Shown piece by piece: positions 17,844-27,900 of a DNA stretch of 64,000 bases. Under the pieces are notes generated by a model that worked only from the letters and a program-made list of their open reading frames with translations, made no database searches and had not been told where the DNA came from. Location: assembly GCA_026004775.1 (NCBI GenBank), contig BPJU01000008.1, positions 244,369 through 308,368 of the forward strand. Reading direction: 5' to 3'. Every line of letters starts with the position of its first letter. Position 1 is the stretch's first letter. Source of the stretch: Pirellulaceae bacterium (GTDB taxonomy: Bacteria > Planctomycetota > Planctomycetia > Pirellulales > Pirellulaceae). The position numbers and the translations under genes were made by a program.

Positions 17844-18920
17844 TCACGGATGACGGCTTATACGGCGCAGCCATTCCAGCTCTTCGGGGGACAACGAGTC
17901 AATACCTTCGCGAGAGATTCGCTCAAGGAACTCATCAACCAGTTCCATCCGTTCGCGGCGTTGTGCTGCCCGCAGCCGCATCGTGGTTGCGCTCGCTTCA
18001 CAATCGACGACCGTGTCAGATGATGCCGGTCTCGGCGTGGGAACCATTGCGGAAGCGGCACTGGAAGACGACGGGGGGCCGACCGCCGGCTCCGGCCCCA
18101 CATTCACGACGGCGCGGGCTACCACAGGAGAAACCGTTCGCTGAACCGCTCCCGGCTCAGCATCCGCCGCCACGTGCACGCTCGCTAACAACCCTAGAAA
18201 CCCCAAGCCGATTAAGGCCATTACCCCATACGGGTGCCATTCCGGACCTGCCCACGCTGCCGCAGCAAGGAAGCCCACCGCCATCAGCCGAGACGTGATC
18301 CTTATCCAGCGGTCCACTGTGTATTGGGTGACGCGCGGCACACTCAGTAACGACTCGGCAAGGGCTCGACTCCCATCAGACGAAAGACCGGGCAGCACGT
18401 TGAACCACAGCAAGAGCCAATTGATCCAAACCGTCGACTTCAGGGTTGCCACCCACGCGGGGCCTTCCACCAAAAACGCGGGAGCGAGCGGGTCAAGTAC
18501 TTTCCACTTCCAGTGGCCTGAAAGCATCAACAGGGCAGTACCCGTCACGACCAGCACCCCGTGTACCAGCGGGCCGGCCAAATAGACAGCCGCGCGTCTT
18601 AAGCGCCAGGCCGGCGGCTCGAACTCGCCCAATCCCCCGGGCAGTCCGATCACCAGGCTCGGCCATCGGCCCCCCAACCGCCGGGCAGCCACCCAATGCC
18701 CCAGCTCATGTCCCAAAAGGCTTGCCGCCAAAATCGCCAGCAACCCCACGGCCGCCATGACCGACCACACTCGTCCTGCTCCAAACCAGTCGTAGTTGGC
18801 CGCGTAGAGCAGCGTAATAGCCGCAATCACGAAAAACGAGAGATGGACTCGTAGGGGCACTCCCCACCATCGGCAAATCGTCACAGCCAATGTAGAGCCC
18901 CCCGACGCGCGCCCCGACAT
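17844..18920 (-). CDS. Site-2 protease (M50) family membrane metallopeptidase
   Basis: The 358-residue product starts MSGRASGGSTLAVTICRWWG. It has multiple membrane helices with the zinc-binding motif HELGH in LLGHELGHWVAARRLGG (about residues 68-84) and the second site-2 motif NVLPGLSSDGSR, which matches the NxxPxxxxDG pattern and provides the third ligand. A Pro/Ser-rich linker follows, then a charged helical tail (about 315-358) with MELVDEFLERISREG and SPEELEWLRRISRHP. Site-2 proteases cut membrane-anchored regulators within the bilayer. No anti-sigma partner is adjacent. A WD40 gene diverges from it. Confidence 0.9.
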   Translation of the reverse strand: MSGRASGGSTLAVTICRWWGVPLRVHLSFFVIAAITLLYAANYDWFGAGRVWSVMAAVGLLAILAASLLGHELGHWVAARRLGGRWPSLVIGLPGGLGEFEPPAWRLRRAAVYLAGPLVHGVLVVTGTALLMLSGHWKWKVLDPLAPAFLVEGPAWVATLKSTVWINWLLLWFNVLPGLSSDGSRALAESLLSVPRVTQYTVDRWIRITSRLMAVGFLAAAAWAGPEWHPYGVMALIGLGFLGLLASVHVAADAEPGAVQRTVSPVVARAVVNVGPEPAVGPPSSSSAASAMVPTPRPASSDTVVDCEASATTMRLRAAQRRERMELVDEFLERISREGIDSLSPEELEWLRRISRHP

Positions 18921-19223
18921 GGTGCTGGCCTTTAACGCGAGAACCCAGTACCACGACCGACCGCAACCGCTACCTGTGTATCGTACCCGGTGGCGGTTCT
19001 GATGACCAGCCACTTGCCCGCACAAAGCCGGCCGGCCGAGCGATCGTCACAGACACCCCAACCGCTACCGTTTGCCGCCGCCAGGCGGCTCTCTGGCAAG
19101 ATGCAACGCCCACAACGTCTCCCGGTCACCGGCTCATATCCTTCAACCGATAAAAACCGTAGGGCAGAGAGGAGCCGGACCGTTTTCCGTTCCGCACGGC
19201 TGTGCTACAGCCGAACAGCATCG

Positions 19224-20261
19224 ATGGCAAAAAAACGCGATCGCCGACCGACTAACCCACATGGCCAACAGCGGGTGCCGTGCAGCCTATGGCTGTCGGT
19301 CTTTGCGCTACTCGTAGCGACGGCACCGGCCGATGCGGCAACTCCGCCAGCCACTTCGTCCTGGGCCAGCCGAGAGCTTATTCTACCGGTTACGCCGGCC
19401 GCCATGCCGCCTGTCATCACTGCGGTGGCGGTAGCCGGCAGCAAGTTGGCAACCGCCGGTGACGACCACGCCATACGCGTGTGGGACTGGAAACAGGGAA
19501 AACTGTGTTGGACGCACAGCGGCCACGACGGTTGGGTGCGCAGTATGGCCCTGTCACTAGACAGCCGATGGTTGGCTACGGCAGGCAATGACGGCCGGGT
19601 GCGGCTGTGGGGTTTTTCTGATGGAGAACTCATTGCCGGCAGCCAGCAACATCCGGCCGCTGTAACCGCTCTGTGTTGGATTCCGAACGACGACCGGCTG
19701 CTGGCAGCCCATTTCGATGGCTCGATCGTCGTGTATGGTGTGCCGGACCTGGTACCGGTCGACCGGTGGTCGCACGCTGGAGCCGACGTGCGAGCGGTAG
19801 CAGTGCTGAGCGACCCGCCAAGCCTCGCTGTTGGTGACCGCAGCGGCACGCTGTCTGTTTACGAGCTGCACTCTGGCCGACTTCAAGCCACGGTTCGTGC
19901 TCATCGCGGACGCCTTCGTGCTCTGGCGGTAAAGGACGGCCAAATTTTCTCCGGCGGAGAAGACGGCTGCGTGAGCTGTTGGTCGTGCGCACAAGGCGAA
20001 TGGATCGAGCGCTGGCGGTTGGAGCTGCCTGCGCGCGTCAACGCCCTGCTATGCCTGGAATCGCTGCTCGTCGCCGGTTGTTCCGACAATACATTGCGCC
20101 TGATCGACACCGCCTCCGCGACTGTCCAGCAGGAACTGTCCGGCCACTGTGGTTCGGTAACCGCCCTGGCATCGGCCGGCCCATGCGGCTTGCTGTCGGC
20201 AAGTTTCGATACCTCGGTACGCTACTGGCAACGTCAAGGCACCCAGGAGGAGTCACCCTAG
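19224..20261 (+). CDS. Secreted WD40-repeat protein (second copy type)
   Basis: The 345-residue protein starts MAKKRDRRPTNPHGQQRV, with a signal peptide (SLWLSVFALLVATAPADA). About seven WD40-type blades follow, for example DDHAIRVWDWKQGKL, GNDGRVRLWGFSDGEL, DGSIVVYGVPD, SGTLSVYELHSGRL, EDGCVSCWSC and DNTLRLIDTASATV, ending in SFDTSVRYWQRQG. It is unusually rich in cysteine and tryptophan for a secreted propeller. Catalysis is not expected. It resembles the WD40 protein at 2426 in architecture but is clearly diverged. It lies 132 bp before the giant surface protein gene on the same strand. Confidence 0.82.
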   Translation: MAKKRDRRPTNPHGQQRVPCSLWLSVFALLVATAPADAATPPATSSWASRELILPVTPAAMPPVITAVAVAGSKLATAGDDHAIRVWDWKQGKLCWTHSGHDGWVRSMALSLDSRWLATAGNDGRVRLWGFSDGELIAGSQQHPAAVTALCWIPNDDRLLAAHFDGSIVVYGVPDLVPVDRWSHAGADVRAVAVLSDPPSLAVGDRSGTLSVYELHSGRLQATVRAHRGRLRALAVKDGQIFSGGEDGCVSCWSCAQGEWIERWRLELPARVNALLCLESLLVAGCSDNTLRLIDTASATVQQELSGHCGSVTALASAGPCGLLSASFDTSVRYWQRQGTQEESP

Positions 20262-20393
20262 TTGGGCCATCGCCCCCACGGATCGCCGCTGCGCTTCAGG
20301 CCGTACTTCCAGAACCCGCGGCACTGCAAGGCGGCAAAAGACAGGTCCGGTCAATTTACCGCCCTTGCTCGAATAACGGAGGTAACACGGATC

Positions 20394-23300
20394 ATGCATT
20401 GGATTGCCCGATGGATGGCGCGCGTCGCGAAGCGGCGAAAGCGGGTAGGCTCCGCACGGAAAACCGAGAGGCGGTTGGCGGTTGAACCGTATGAGCCGCG
20501 CCGCCCGTTGAGCGCCGGCCCGCTGGTGTTGGGAGTAGTCTACACCGAAGCCGACGAGGGAACAGATGTCACGGGAGACCTGTTTGAAGTATCCTTCATT
20601 GGCGGAGCTCCCGGCACACAGTTGCAACGACTCGTTATCAACGGAGACCAGATCGGCAATTTCGGCAATCAACCCGGCTTCAGCGCCGCTGACGTTTTCT
20701 TCGATACTGTGGAAGATCCAACCGGGCTGGGCGCCGATCATGCCTTTCCTTTTACCATCATAGCCATCACCGATCCCCATGGACAGCCCAAGACTGATAC
20801 CCGTGTCCGTGCCTCCGTGGAAGATGGCAGCACTGTTCTGGTATTAGAATTTGAAAACTTTTATGCGGGTGACAAACTGATATTTTCCATTGACGTCGAC
20901 GAAGTAGAAGTTTTCGACCCGAACGAAACAGACATCGACATTATCAATGGTGGGTTTGATCCCATCACGTCAGGCGTCGAGATGCAGGGAACGCAGCTCG
21001 TCGGATATTTTACCGCTCCCTACTACTATGATGCAGAGATAGTGACTGCGTTTATAAATTTTTATGACCCGGTAAGAGACAATCTGCTGAAAGGCATCGG
21101 TGCGTCGCGGCTGGATCTTCCCGCGGACAACGAGAGGCAAAACCGGGACCGGACGGCCGGTGCGTTTGGGCGGGTCGAGCAGCAGCCGCTTCCGATTGTC
21201 ATCCGCGGCCGGGTTTACCACGACCGGGATTTCAATCTGCAACTGGACCCATCCGCCGGGGACCATGGCATCGAGGGCGTACGACTGGCACTGTATCAGC
21301 AAACCGGCGCCGGCGGATACGAACCGGTGTTGCGGAACGGCCTCCCGGTCGAAGCTACCACCGATGCCGAGGGGTTTTATGAGTTTGGACCCGAATGGCA
21401 ACTGCTTCCGGGCGTGTACGAGATCCGCGAGACGCAACCCGCCGGATATCCGATCAGTGTAGGCGCCGTGCCGGGTACCGCCAACGGCAGCCGCACCGGA
21501 CGCGCCGCCTCGCCAGACCGACTCACCGACATCACTATCGCTCAAGGCGGCACGATTGCCGAAGGATATGATTTCGCGGAAGCTCGCCCTGCATCGCTCA
21601 GCGGCGCCGTCTATTATGACAGGAACAACAATGGAGTCTTCGAATCAGACGAGACGGGAATCCCCGAGGTCACCGTGAAATTGAGTAATGCCAACGGTGA
21701 GACCTTCACGACTCGAACCGATTCGGCCGGCACTTTCCAGTTCGTTGGCCTGCCGGCCGGCACCTACCAGATCATCCAGGTTCAACCGGCCGGCTGGATC
21801 GACGGGCTGGATACACTCGGCACCGTCAACGGCGTAGTCCACGGCACCGGTGGTAACGATCGGTTCGAAAGCATCCGGCTGCTTTCCGGCGATGTGGGAA
21901 CCAATTATTGGTTCGGTGAAACATTGGGAAGTATCGCCGGACGTGTGTTCGTCGATGAAGACGGAGATTGCCGATTCGACGAACATGAGGCTCCGCTGGC
22001 AGGAGTTGAGATCGTTTTGCGCGATGCTTCCGGCAGTGAACGTATCGCCATAACCGATTCGGAAGGGCGCTACCAGTTTACGGAACTGGGACCGGGCAAT
22101 TACACAATCGTCCAACGCCAGCCAAACGGCTATTTCAACGGCAGCCAGCGCGTTGGTACAGGAACAGGTGATGCAAGCGTCGTGAATGAAATTTCCCAGG
22201 TAGTCATCAACGAAGAATACCAGCATGTAGACGACTATGATTTTTGTGAAGATCTAGCCTCCTTGAGCGGTTATGTCTATCATGACCGCAATGACGACGG
22301 GCGGCGCGACCCGCAAAGCGAAGAGGGCATCCCCGGCGTGGTGATTCTGCTTTGGAGAGATGCCGAACTGTGGGGTACGGCCGTCACGGACGAAAACGGC
22401 TATTATGAATTTGCCGCATTGCCACCCGGGGTCTATCGTATCGAAGAGCTTCAGCCGGCCGGCTGGATGGATGGCCGAGAATCGGTCGGTATCGTGCGGT
22501 GGCCGAGTGGTTCAACCCAGGCGTCGGGCCAGTCACTCGTCAATGACCAGATCGACCAGGTAGCTCTCGTCCCGGAACCCGACCAGTTCGGAGCGCCTCG
22601 GGGCGAACAGTACAACTTCGGCGAATGGCTGGCGGCTTCACTCGCTGGAACCGTCTTTCTGGACCTGAATGGCAACGGGACGCTCGAACCCGACCTGGTG
22701 GTGGCTCACAGTTCCCCGCGAGAAACGCCGCTTGCCAATGTGACCGTGACGCTCAAGGACGCGTTCGGCCAAACAGTGGCTACGGCTGTTACCGATGCCC
22801 AGGGCCGGTACCGATTCGAGTCCCTGCGTCCGGGCCGATATACGGTAGAAGAACGGCAACCGGAAGGGTTATTTGACGGAGGAGTCCGGATCGGAACTCA
22901 TGGAGGTACTCCGCAAACCAACCGCATTGCGCAGATCGTGCTGGCGGCTGGGGACGAAGCTGTGGGGTACGATTTCTACGAGCACCCTCCGGCAACCATT
23001 TCGGGCACGGTTTTCCAGGACGGGCCCCCGATCCTGGCTACGCATCTTATAACACCCTTGGAAGTGGCGTCGATCCGTGACGGGGTTCTCAGCAACGACG
23101 ATACACCGATCGCCGGTGTATGGCTGGAACTGAGAAGCGGGCTGGACGGCCGGCCAATCGATGCATCGGAAGCGTTGCCGGGCTACTACCCGCCGGGCCC
23201 CATCCGCGTCCAGACCGACGCTCAGGGACGCTTCCAGTTTGCCGGATTGCCGCGCGGCAATTATGCCATCTACGAGATCCATCCCGCAGGCTATGTCGAC

Positions 23301-24620
23301 TCAATCGATACTCCCGGCACCACGTCGGGCGTGGCACTCAACGCCCACGAACCCCAGCCCCTGGGACTGTTGAGTCGGTTTGCGGGCAACCCGCCGCCTC
23401 CCAACGACGCCATCCTGGCCATTGCCGTCGGGTACGGACAGCACTCACAAGCCAACAACTTCAGTGAAGTGCGGGTGATTGGCTTTCCCAAACCTCCCGA
23501 TCCGCCGGTTTTCCGCTATCCGGCACCACCTCCCATGAGCCCGCTGCCTGCGGTGGCGCCGCCGGTTCTGTTTGCCTTGCCGCCTCGCGTGGTACCAACC
23601 TCCATTCCGATTTACGGCGCATCCGGGCATGTCGACGTCACCTGGCACCTAAGCATAATCAACGCAGGGTTTCCTCGCGGTGATCGTCCGCCGGCAGCTT
23701 TGCCAGAACCGTATGCCTGGGTTGCTCACGTCGACATGGGGCGCGTTTGGCTCCAGAATCTCCAATCGGGCAAGTGGTATCTCAACCTCGGCCCGAAGAA
23801 ATCCCGATCCGAAGTGGTGGTGTTCGGGCTTCCCGGTGCCATTCCCCTGGCGGGCGATTTCAACGGTGATCGCCGTGCCGAACTGGTGCTGTATGTGGCC
23901 GGACACTGGTTCATCGACTTGAACGGTAACGGACGCTGGGACCCGGACGACTTATGGATCGCTTTCGGAACGGAAAACGACCTGCCGGTGGTCGGTGATT
24001 GGGACGGGGACGGCAAAACCGACATCGCCATCTTCGGGCCGATGTGGGCCGAAGATCCCAAAGCGATTGCTGCGGAACCCGGATTGCCCGACGTAGCCAA
24101 TAAGAGTTCGATCAAAGTGAAAAACCTTCCTCCTCGACCGGAGGAGGCAACCGACGGCCTGCGCATCATGCAGCGAAGTTCCTCCGGCCAGATGCGGGCC
24201 GACCTGGTGGACCACGTTTTCCGATACGGTACCTTGGGCGACATCCCGGTGGCCGGGGACTGGAATGGAGACGGCATTACGAACATCGGACTGTTCCGCC
24301 GCGGCAGGTGGATTCTGGATACCAACGGAAACGGGCGGCTCGACCCCGACGACATAACCTTCACGTTTGGCCAAGAAGGGGACATACCTCTGGTGGGCAA
24401 TTTCGACGGTTCGGGAACGGCTGGGATCGGCGTCTACCGCAACGGCCGCGTGATATTCGATTCGAACCGCAACCTGCGGATGGACGAAGCTGACCAGGTT
24501 CTGGAACTCCACGGCAAAGGTGTCCCGGTAGTGGGCGATTTCGACGGCGATGGACAGGACGAAGTCGTGCTGTACGAATCGACCAACCTGGAACCGCCGG
24601 CCGGCGAGGTATTGCAATAG
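20394..24620 (+). CDS. Giant SdrD B-like / FG-GAP repeat surface protein
   Basis: The 1,408-residue product starts at ATG 20394 behind GGAGG. The N-terminus is basic (KRRKRVGSARKTERR) and followed by VEPYEPRRPLSA, resembling the planctomycete export tag LE-R-LLSA rather than a classical signal peptide. An N-terminal domain (about 50-230) precedes about six SdrD/prealbumin-like repeats, each starting with G-V-Y-DRN-NG (GAVYYDRNNNGVF, GRVFVDEDGDCRF, GYVYHDRNDDGRR, GTVFLDLNGNGTL) and ending in a YTI-QPAGY turn. A Pro-rich linker (~1040-1080) leads to FG-GAP/VCBS-like repeats (GDFNGDRRAEL, GDWDGDGKTDIAIF, GDWNGDGITNIGLF, GDFDGDGQDEVVLY) that should bind calcium. An adhesion or cell-surface role is likely. 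Confidence 0.9.
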   Translation: MHWIARWMARVAKRRKRVGSARKTERRLAVEPYEPRRPLSAGPLVLGVVYTEADEGTDVTGDLFEVSFIGGAPGTQLQRLVINGDQIGNFGNQPGFSAADVFFDTVEDPTGLGADHAFPFTIIAITDPHGQPKTDTRVRASVEDGSTVLVLEFENFYAGDKLIFSIDVDEVEVFDPNETDIDIINGGFDPITSGVEMQGTQLVGYFTAPYYYDAEIVTAFINFYDPVRDNLLKGIGASRLDLPADNERQNRDRTAGAFGRVEQQPLPIVIRGRVYHDRDFNLQLDPSAGDHGIEGVRLALYQQTGAGGYEPVLRNGLPVEATTDAEGFYEFGPEWQLLPGVYEIRETQPAGYPISVGAVPGTANGSRTGRAASPDRLTDITIAQGGTIAEGYDFAEARPASLSGAVYYDRNNNGVFESDETGIPEVTVKLSNANGETFTTRTDSAGTFQFVGLPAGTYQIIQVQPAGWIDGLDTLGTVNGVVHGTGGNDRFESIRLLSGDVGTNYWFGETLGSIAGRVFVDEDGDCRFDEHEAPLAGVEIVLRDASGSERIAITDSEGRYQFTELGPGNYTIVQRQPNGYFNGSQRVGTGTGDASVVNEISQVVINEEYQHVDDYDFCEDLASLSGYVYHDRNDDGRRDPQSEEGIPGVVILLWRDAELWGTAVTDENGYYEFAALPPGVYRIEELQPAGWMDGRESVGIVRWPSGSTQASGQSLVNDQIDQVALVPEPDQFGAPRGEQYNFGEWLAASLAGTVFLDLNGNGTLEPDLVVAHSSPRETPLANVTVTLKDAFGQTVATAVTDAQGRYRFESLRPGRYTVEERQPEGLFDGGVRIGTHGGTPQTNRIAQIVLAAGDEAVGYDFYEHPPATISGTVFQDGPPILATHLITPLEVASIRDGVLSNDDTPIAGVWLELRSGLDGRPIDASEALPGYYPPGPIRVQTDAQGRFQFAGLPRGNYAIYEIHPAGYVDSIDTPGTTSGVALNAHEPQPLGLLSRFAGNPPPPNDAILAIAVGYGQHSQANNFSEVRVIGFPKPPDPPVFRYPAPPPMSPLPAVAPPVLFALPPRVVPTSIPIYGASGHVDVTWHLSIINAGFPRGDRPPAALPEPYAWVAHVDMGRVWLQNLQSGKWYLNLGPKKSRSEVVVFGLPGAIPLAGDFNGDRRAELVLYVAGHWFIDLNGNGRWDPDDLWIAFGTENDLPVVGDWDGDGKTDIAIFGPMWAEDPKAIAAEPGLPDVANKSSIKVKNLPPRPEEATDGLRIMQRSSSGQMRADLVDHVFRYGTLGDIPVAGDWNGDGITNIGLFRRGRWILDTNGNGRLDPDDITFTFGQEGDIPLVGNFDGSGTAGIGVYRNGRVIFDSNRNLRMDEADQVLELHGKGVPVVGDFDGDGQDEVVLYESTNLEPPAGEVLQ

Positions 24621-24739
24621 CCGAACGACCCGGCGGGCAGTCGTCTTCCGATCGGCTACTGAGCCTACAATTACCTCGGGTACCGAGGCCCGCAAGACTT
24701 TCGCCTCAACGTTTAACGTCCCAGCCAAAGTAGCAGCAT

Positions 24740-25261
24740 TTATCGGAACCGGATAAATTCCGATTCACCGGCTGCTTCGACCCGAATCAATCCGTTCGGC
24801 CGGGCTATCACGGTAGCCGAACCACGCATCTTTGGCCGGCGCTCTGCCATTTTCAAATATCCGGCTACCAGCACCACTGCGATTGCCAACGCCAGCGTTA
24901 CAATGCCACACCATCGATTTTTGCGGCATTGAACGGCCTGGCCGCTCCGCCCCGAAAGCACACTGGCTGCCATCATCAAGACTAGAGCCAGAAGGATTTT
25001 GATGCCGAGCCACATGTGATAGTTCACGGTAGGGAACTCATATTGGGAGGCGAACAGGATGGCATTATACAGGCCGCTCAGCAGCAAAAGTGCGCTGGTA
25101 ATCATCACGGTAATACTCCAGCGGCGGCGTTGGCGCTGCCACTGGGCATCATCCTCCTGGGATGGCATACCTACGATCAAAAGCATGGTGACCAGCGTAC
25201 CAAGCAGTACGGTGGCACTCCCGATATGGACTACGCGCACAAGCAAATCTACCCATATCAT
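24740..25261 (-). CDS. Four-helix integral membrane protein
   Basis: A 173-residue product begins at ATG 25261, overlapping the stop of the CCA-adding enzyme gene by 4 bp (ATGA), so the two are translationally coupled. Four hydrophobic helices are visible: VVHIGSATVLLGTLVTMLLI, ITVMITSALLLLSGLYNAIL, WLGIKILLALVLMMAASVL and GIVTLALAIAVVLVAGYLK, with conserved-looking histidines in helix 1 and the YHMWLGIK region. The pattern recalls CopD/DUF2269-like membrane proteins, but assignment is not secure. Function unknown. Confidence 0.75.
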   Translation of the reverse strand: MIWVDLLVRVVHIGSATVLLGTLVTMLLIVGMPSQEDDAQWQRQRRRWSITVMITSALLLLSGLYNAILFASQYEFPTVNYHMWLGIKILLALVLMMAASVLSGRSGQAVQCRKNRWCGIVTLALAIAVVLVAGYLKMAERRPKMRGSATVIARPNGLIRVEAAGESEFIRFR

Positions 25262-26646
25262 TGGTTGTTCTCCTGTCGTTTTGACTGTTGGTTGGCATCA
25301 GGTGGAGCATGTGCATTCTTGCATCGGCCCTGTTCCGCATGCTGGAGGTGCTGGATAAGCTGCTGCGCCAAGGCCAAGGCCTCGCCGGTTGTGGAAATAC
25401 GCTTCTCCAGTTGTGCGTCACGCACGCGTTCCAGAATTTCCTTATAAATGGGACCCGGGCGAAGCCCCAGCTCTTTCAAATGGCTGCCGGTGATCAGCGG
25501 CGGCGGGTTCCACTCCTGTTCGGGCATTTGCAGCACTTTCCGGCAAAATTCGACTCCCTCCGCCGTTTGGCCGCCGGCCCGCACCAGAGCCTCCGTAAAC
25601 TCCACCAGCCGGCCGGCGGAGGGTTGAGCCAGCAGTCGTTGTATTTTGGGCCACGGCTGTTGGTGAGCGCCGGCAAGCAGCGGTGCGCATCGTATGGCCC
25701 TCTCGATAAGCTCCAGCTCCCGTATCGCCAAACGCCACCGCCTCCCGATCACCACTGCTTGCATCGCCGCCTGTTCGGGCGGACTGTCTAATTCTCGCAA
25801 AAGCGCCGCCCATCCGAGCACCGCGTCCGGTTGCCGGCCCAGCTTTTCCAGCACGTCAAGCGTGCGAGCCCAGGCTGCTGATGGTTGAGCGGAATCACTC
25901 CAGCCGAACACCGGTTGCCCTTCCGGCAAGATTACCGCCAGCAGGCCGGACCGGGCCAACAGGTCAGCACCGCGAGCTCGAGCAGGATGGCGAAAGATCA
26001 GCCGCAACTCCTCCGTAACCCGCTCGACGCTCACCTGGGAGATTTCCGGCGCGTGCTGGCGTATGGCTTGCCAGCAATCCTCATCGATTTCAAAGTTGTA
26101 AACCGTGGCCAGCCGGATCGCCCGCAACATCCGCAGTTTGTCCTCGGCGATCCTTTCATGGGCGTCCCCGATAGCGCGAATGATTCGCTGTTCCAGGTCC
26201 CTTTGCCCGCCGACGTAATCAATCACACGCTTTTCGATAGGGTCGTAGAAAAGACCGTTGATGGTAAAATCGCGGCGTTGGGCATCTTCTTCCGGCGAGC
26301 TAAAGAACGACACGCGATCCGGCCGGCGGCCGTCCGAATAATCCGCCTCGCGGCGGAAGGTCGCCACGTCCACGTTGCCGGCGCCCGGCGGGCCGACAAC
26401 GACCACCACGCCGAATGCTTGGCCCACGGCCAGCGTGCGATAGTTCCGCAACACACGCCGCACCTCCTCCGGCCGAGCGCTGGTGGCGATGTCATAATCT
26501 TTCGGGATCAGCCCGAGCAACTCGTCCCGCACACAGCCCCCCGCCCAATAGGCGACATGCCCCGCCTGGCGAAGCTGCCGCACCAGCCGCTCGGCAAACT
26601 GCCGCGGCGACATCGATTGTCGATCTCTGGATGGCCGACGTTGCAT
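25258..26646 (-). CDS. CCA tRNA nucleotidyltransferase / poly(A) polymerase family
   Basis: The 462-residue protein has a class II nucleotidyltransferase head: GHVAYWAGGCVRDELLG (ATP-binding GG), then KDYDIATSARP (catalytic DxD), RRDFTINGLFYD (nucleotide-selecting basic residues) and RMLRAIRLATVYNF (neck). The remaining C-terminal half is helical, without a recognisable HD domain. It adds or repairs the 3' CCA of tRNA, or poly(A) tails; sequence alone does not separate the two. ATG 26646 (AGAAGG just upstream) is preferred; 26613 is an alternative. It is coupled to the downstream membrane protein gene. Confidence 0.9.
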   Translation of the reverse strand: MQRRPSRDRQSMSPRQFAERLVRQLRQAGHVAYWAGGCVRDELLGLIPKDYDIATSARPEEVRRVLRNYRTLAVGQAFGVVVVVGPPGAGNVDVATFRREADYSDGRRPDRVSFFSSPEEDAQRRDFTINGLFYDPIEKRVIDYVGGQRDLEQRIIRAIGDAHERIAEDKLRMLRAIRLATVYNFEIDEDCWQAIRQHAPEISQVSVERVTEELRLIFRHPARARGADLLARSGLLAVILPEGQPVFGWSDSAQPSAAWARTLDVLEKLGRQPDAVLGWAALLRELDSPPEQAAMQAVVIGRRWRLAIRELELIERAIRCAPLLAGAHQQPWPKIQRLLAQPSAGRLVEFTEALVRAGGQTAEGVEFCRKVLQMPEQEWNPPPLITGSHLKELGLRPGPIYKEILERVRDAQLEKRISTTGEALALAQQLIQHLQHAEQGRCKNAHAPPDANQQSKRQENNQ

Positions 26647-26769
26647 AGACCTTCTGCCCACCAGCGCGCCTACTCAGGGCCGTTTCCCGGTTGCATTCTA
26701 GCGGGATTTGTGGCCGGAGGCTTGACCCCCGGCCGCCAAAGAACTAGTTGTGGAGAAAGGAGGCCGGTG

Positions 26770-27564
26770 ATGGCGGCGATGGACGAGAGCGTTTTTTCGG
26801 TAGATTGCTGTTCGCGGCGGCGGGCCCTTTGCCGGCTGGGAATCGCTGTAGCAGGCAGTTTGGCGGGCCATGGCCCATGGCTGGCTCTGGCAGCAGATGG
26901 AAGTGATACGGAACCGCCGCATCGGGATCCGTTTCTCATCGTGCTGCCCCAGGTCGATCCTGCTTTCGCTCTGCGCGTGCGTCAGGCGGTGACGGGTGTG
27001 CCCGCCCCCCTGCGGCGACAACTTTGTCAGGCAGGCTGGCGGTGTGTGGTCAGCACCGACCTTGTTTCGTATGTGCCGGAGCTTGCCGGCCAAAGGCCGC
27101 GCGGCTGGCCTGCTGGAGCCAGTTGGGCACAAGTCGATGCCGTGCACTTGCCGCAACAACGCCAGGTGATTGTTGCTCAGTGGAGAAAGAACGCGCGAGG
27201 TGATCGAGTAGCGTGTCATCGGGTGCCGGGGGCTGTCTGGCATGAATTGGGGCACGCCTGGGACGTATTCGCTCGCCAACAAGCCGCCGAAGGACGGCCG
27301 CTGCCGCGGGCCTGCTACTCGGAAAGCCCCGACTTTCTCGAAGCCTGGAAGAAGGACATGGCGGGGTTGACGGCACGCGCCGCCGACAGCCGCTGGAATT
27401 ACTATCTCCAGGGCAACCACCGCGGGCGACAGGAGATATTCGCAGAAGCGTTTGCCGTCAGCCTTGGATCCGGCTCGGATGAACACCTGGCGGACGAATT
27501 CGCCCAGGGCTTTCCGTCGGTCTGCCGTTTGGTGCGCGAATGGCTGGATGGCTTGGGTCGATAA
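26770..27564 (+). CDS. Exported HELGH zinc-metallopeptidase-like protein
   Basis: The 264-residue product starts at ATG 26770 behind a near-perfect AAAGGAGG site. A Tat-like signal SRRRALCRLGIAVAGSLAG precedes the mature part. The motif VWHELGHAWD (about residue 155) gives a gluzincin-type HExxH, and a downstream glutamate in RQEIFAEAFAVSLGSG is a credible third zinc ligand. The spacing and the EIFAEAFA helix resemble the minimal anthrax-lethal-factor-like peptidase fold, but this is from memory. It diverges from the CCA-adding enzyme gene. Its substrate is unknown. Confidence 0.75.
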   Translation: MAAMDESVFSVDCCSRRRALCRLGIAVAGSLAGHGPWLALAADGSDTEPPHRDPFLIVLPQVDPAFALRVRQAVTGVPAPLRRQLCQAGWRCVVSTDLVSYVPELAGQRPRGWPAGASWAQVDAVHLPQQRQVIVAQWRKNARGDRVACHRVPGAVWHELGHAWDVFARQQAAEGRPLPRACYSESPDFLEAWKKDMAGLTARAADSRWNYYLQGNHRGRQEIFAEAFAVSLGSGSDEHLADEFAQGFPSVCRLVREWLDGLGR

Positions 27565-27900
27565 AGCGGCCGCCGCTTATTTCCCGCAGGAGTCCGGCTC
27601 GCTCGACGCAGTGATTATCGGACGCACAGCCGCGAGGCGAGCCATATTCGCCCGCGTTCTCGGCGGAGTCGAAAGAACCCCCACAGCGCCACCCGGGTTA
27701 TTCGCCACGCTGCCCAGTGACACTGTTTCCGCCGATTGTCTAGAATAACCCGCAGCCGCGTGCCGCTCTCGTTTCGGTGTTATATGGCAAACGGCCCCGA
27801 CTACCATTGCTGTGTATCCATGGCTTGGCCAGGGCAATCATCCGGGGCAGCTCACGCGACTGTGAGTGAAAACCGGAACAGCCTGAGAAAGGTCTTACCG
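27565..27900. other. Intergenic stretch before the GH2 gene
   Basis: No gene is supported between the metallopeptidase stop and ATG 27901. The frame of the GH2 gene stays open back to 27,736, but those residues do not resemble a signal peptide or the family. No clear terminator or operator was seen. Confidence 0.4.
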
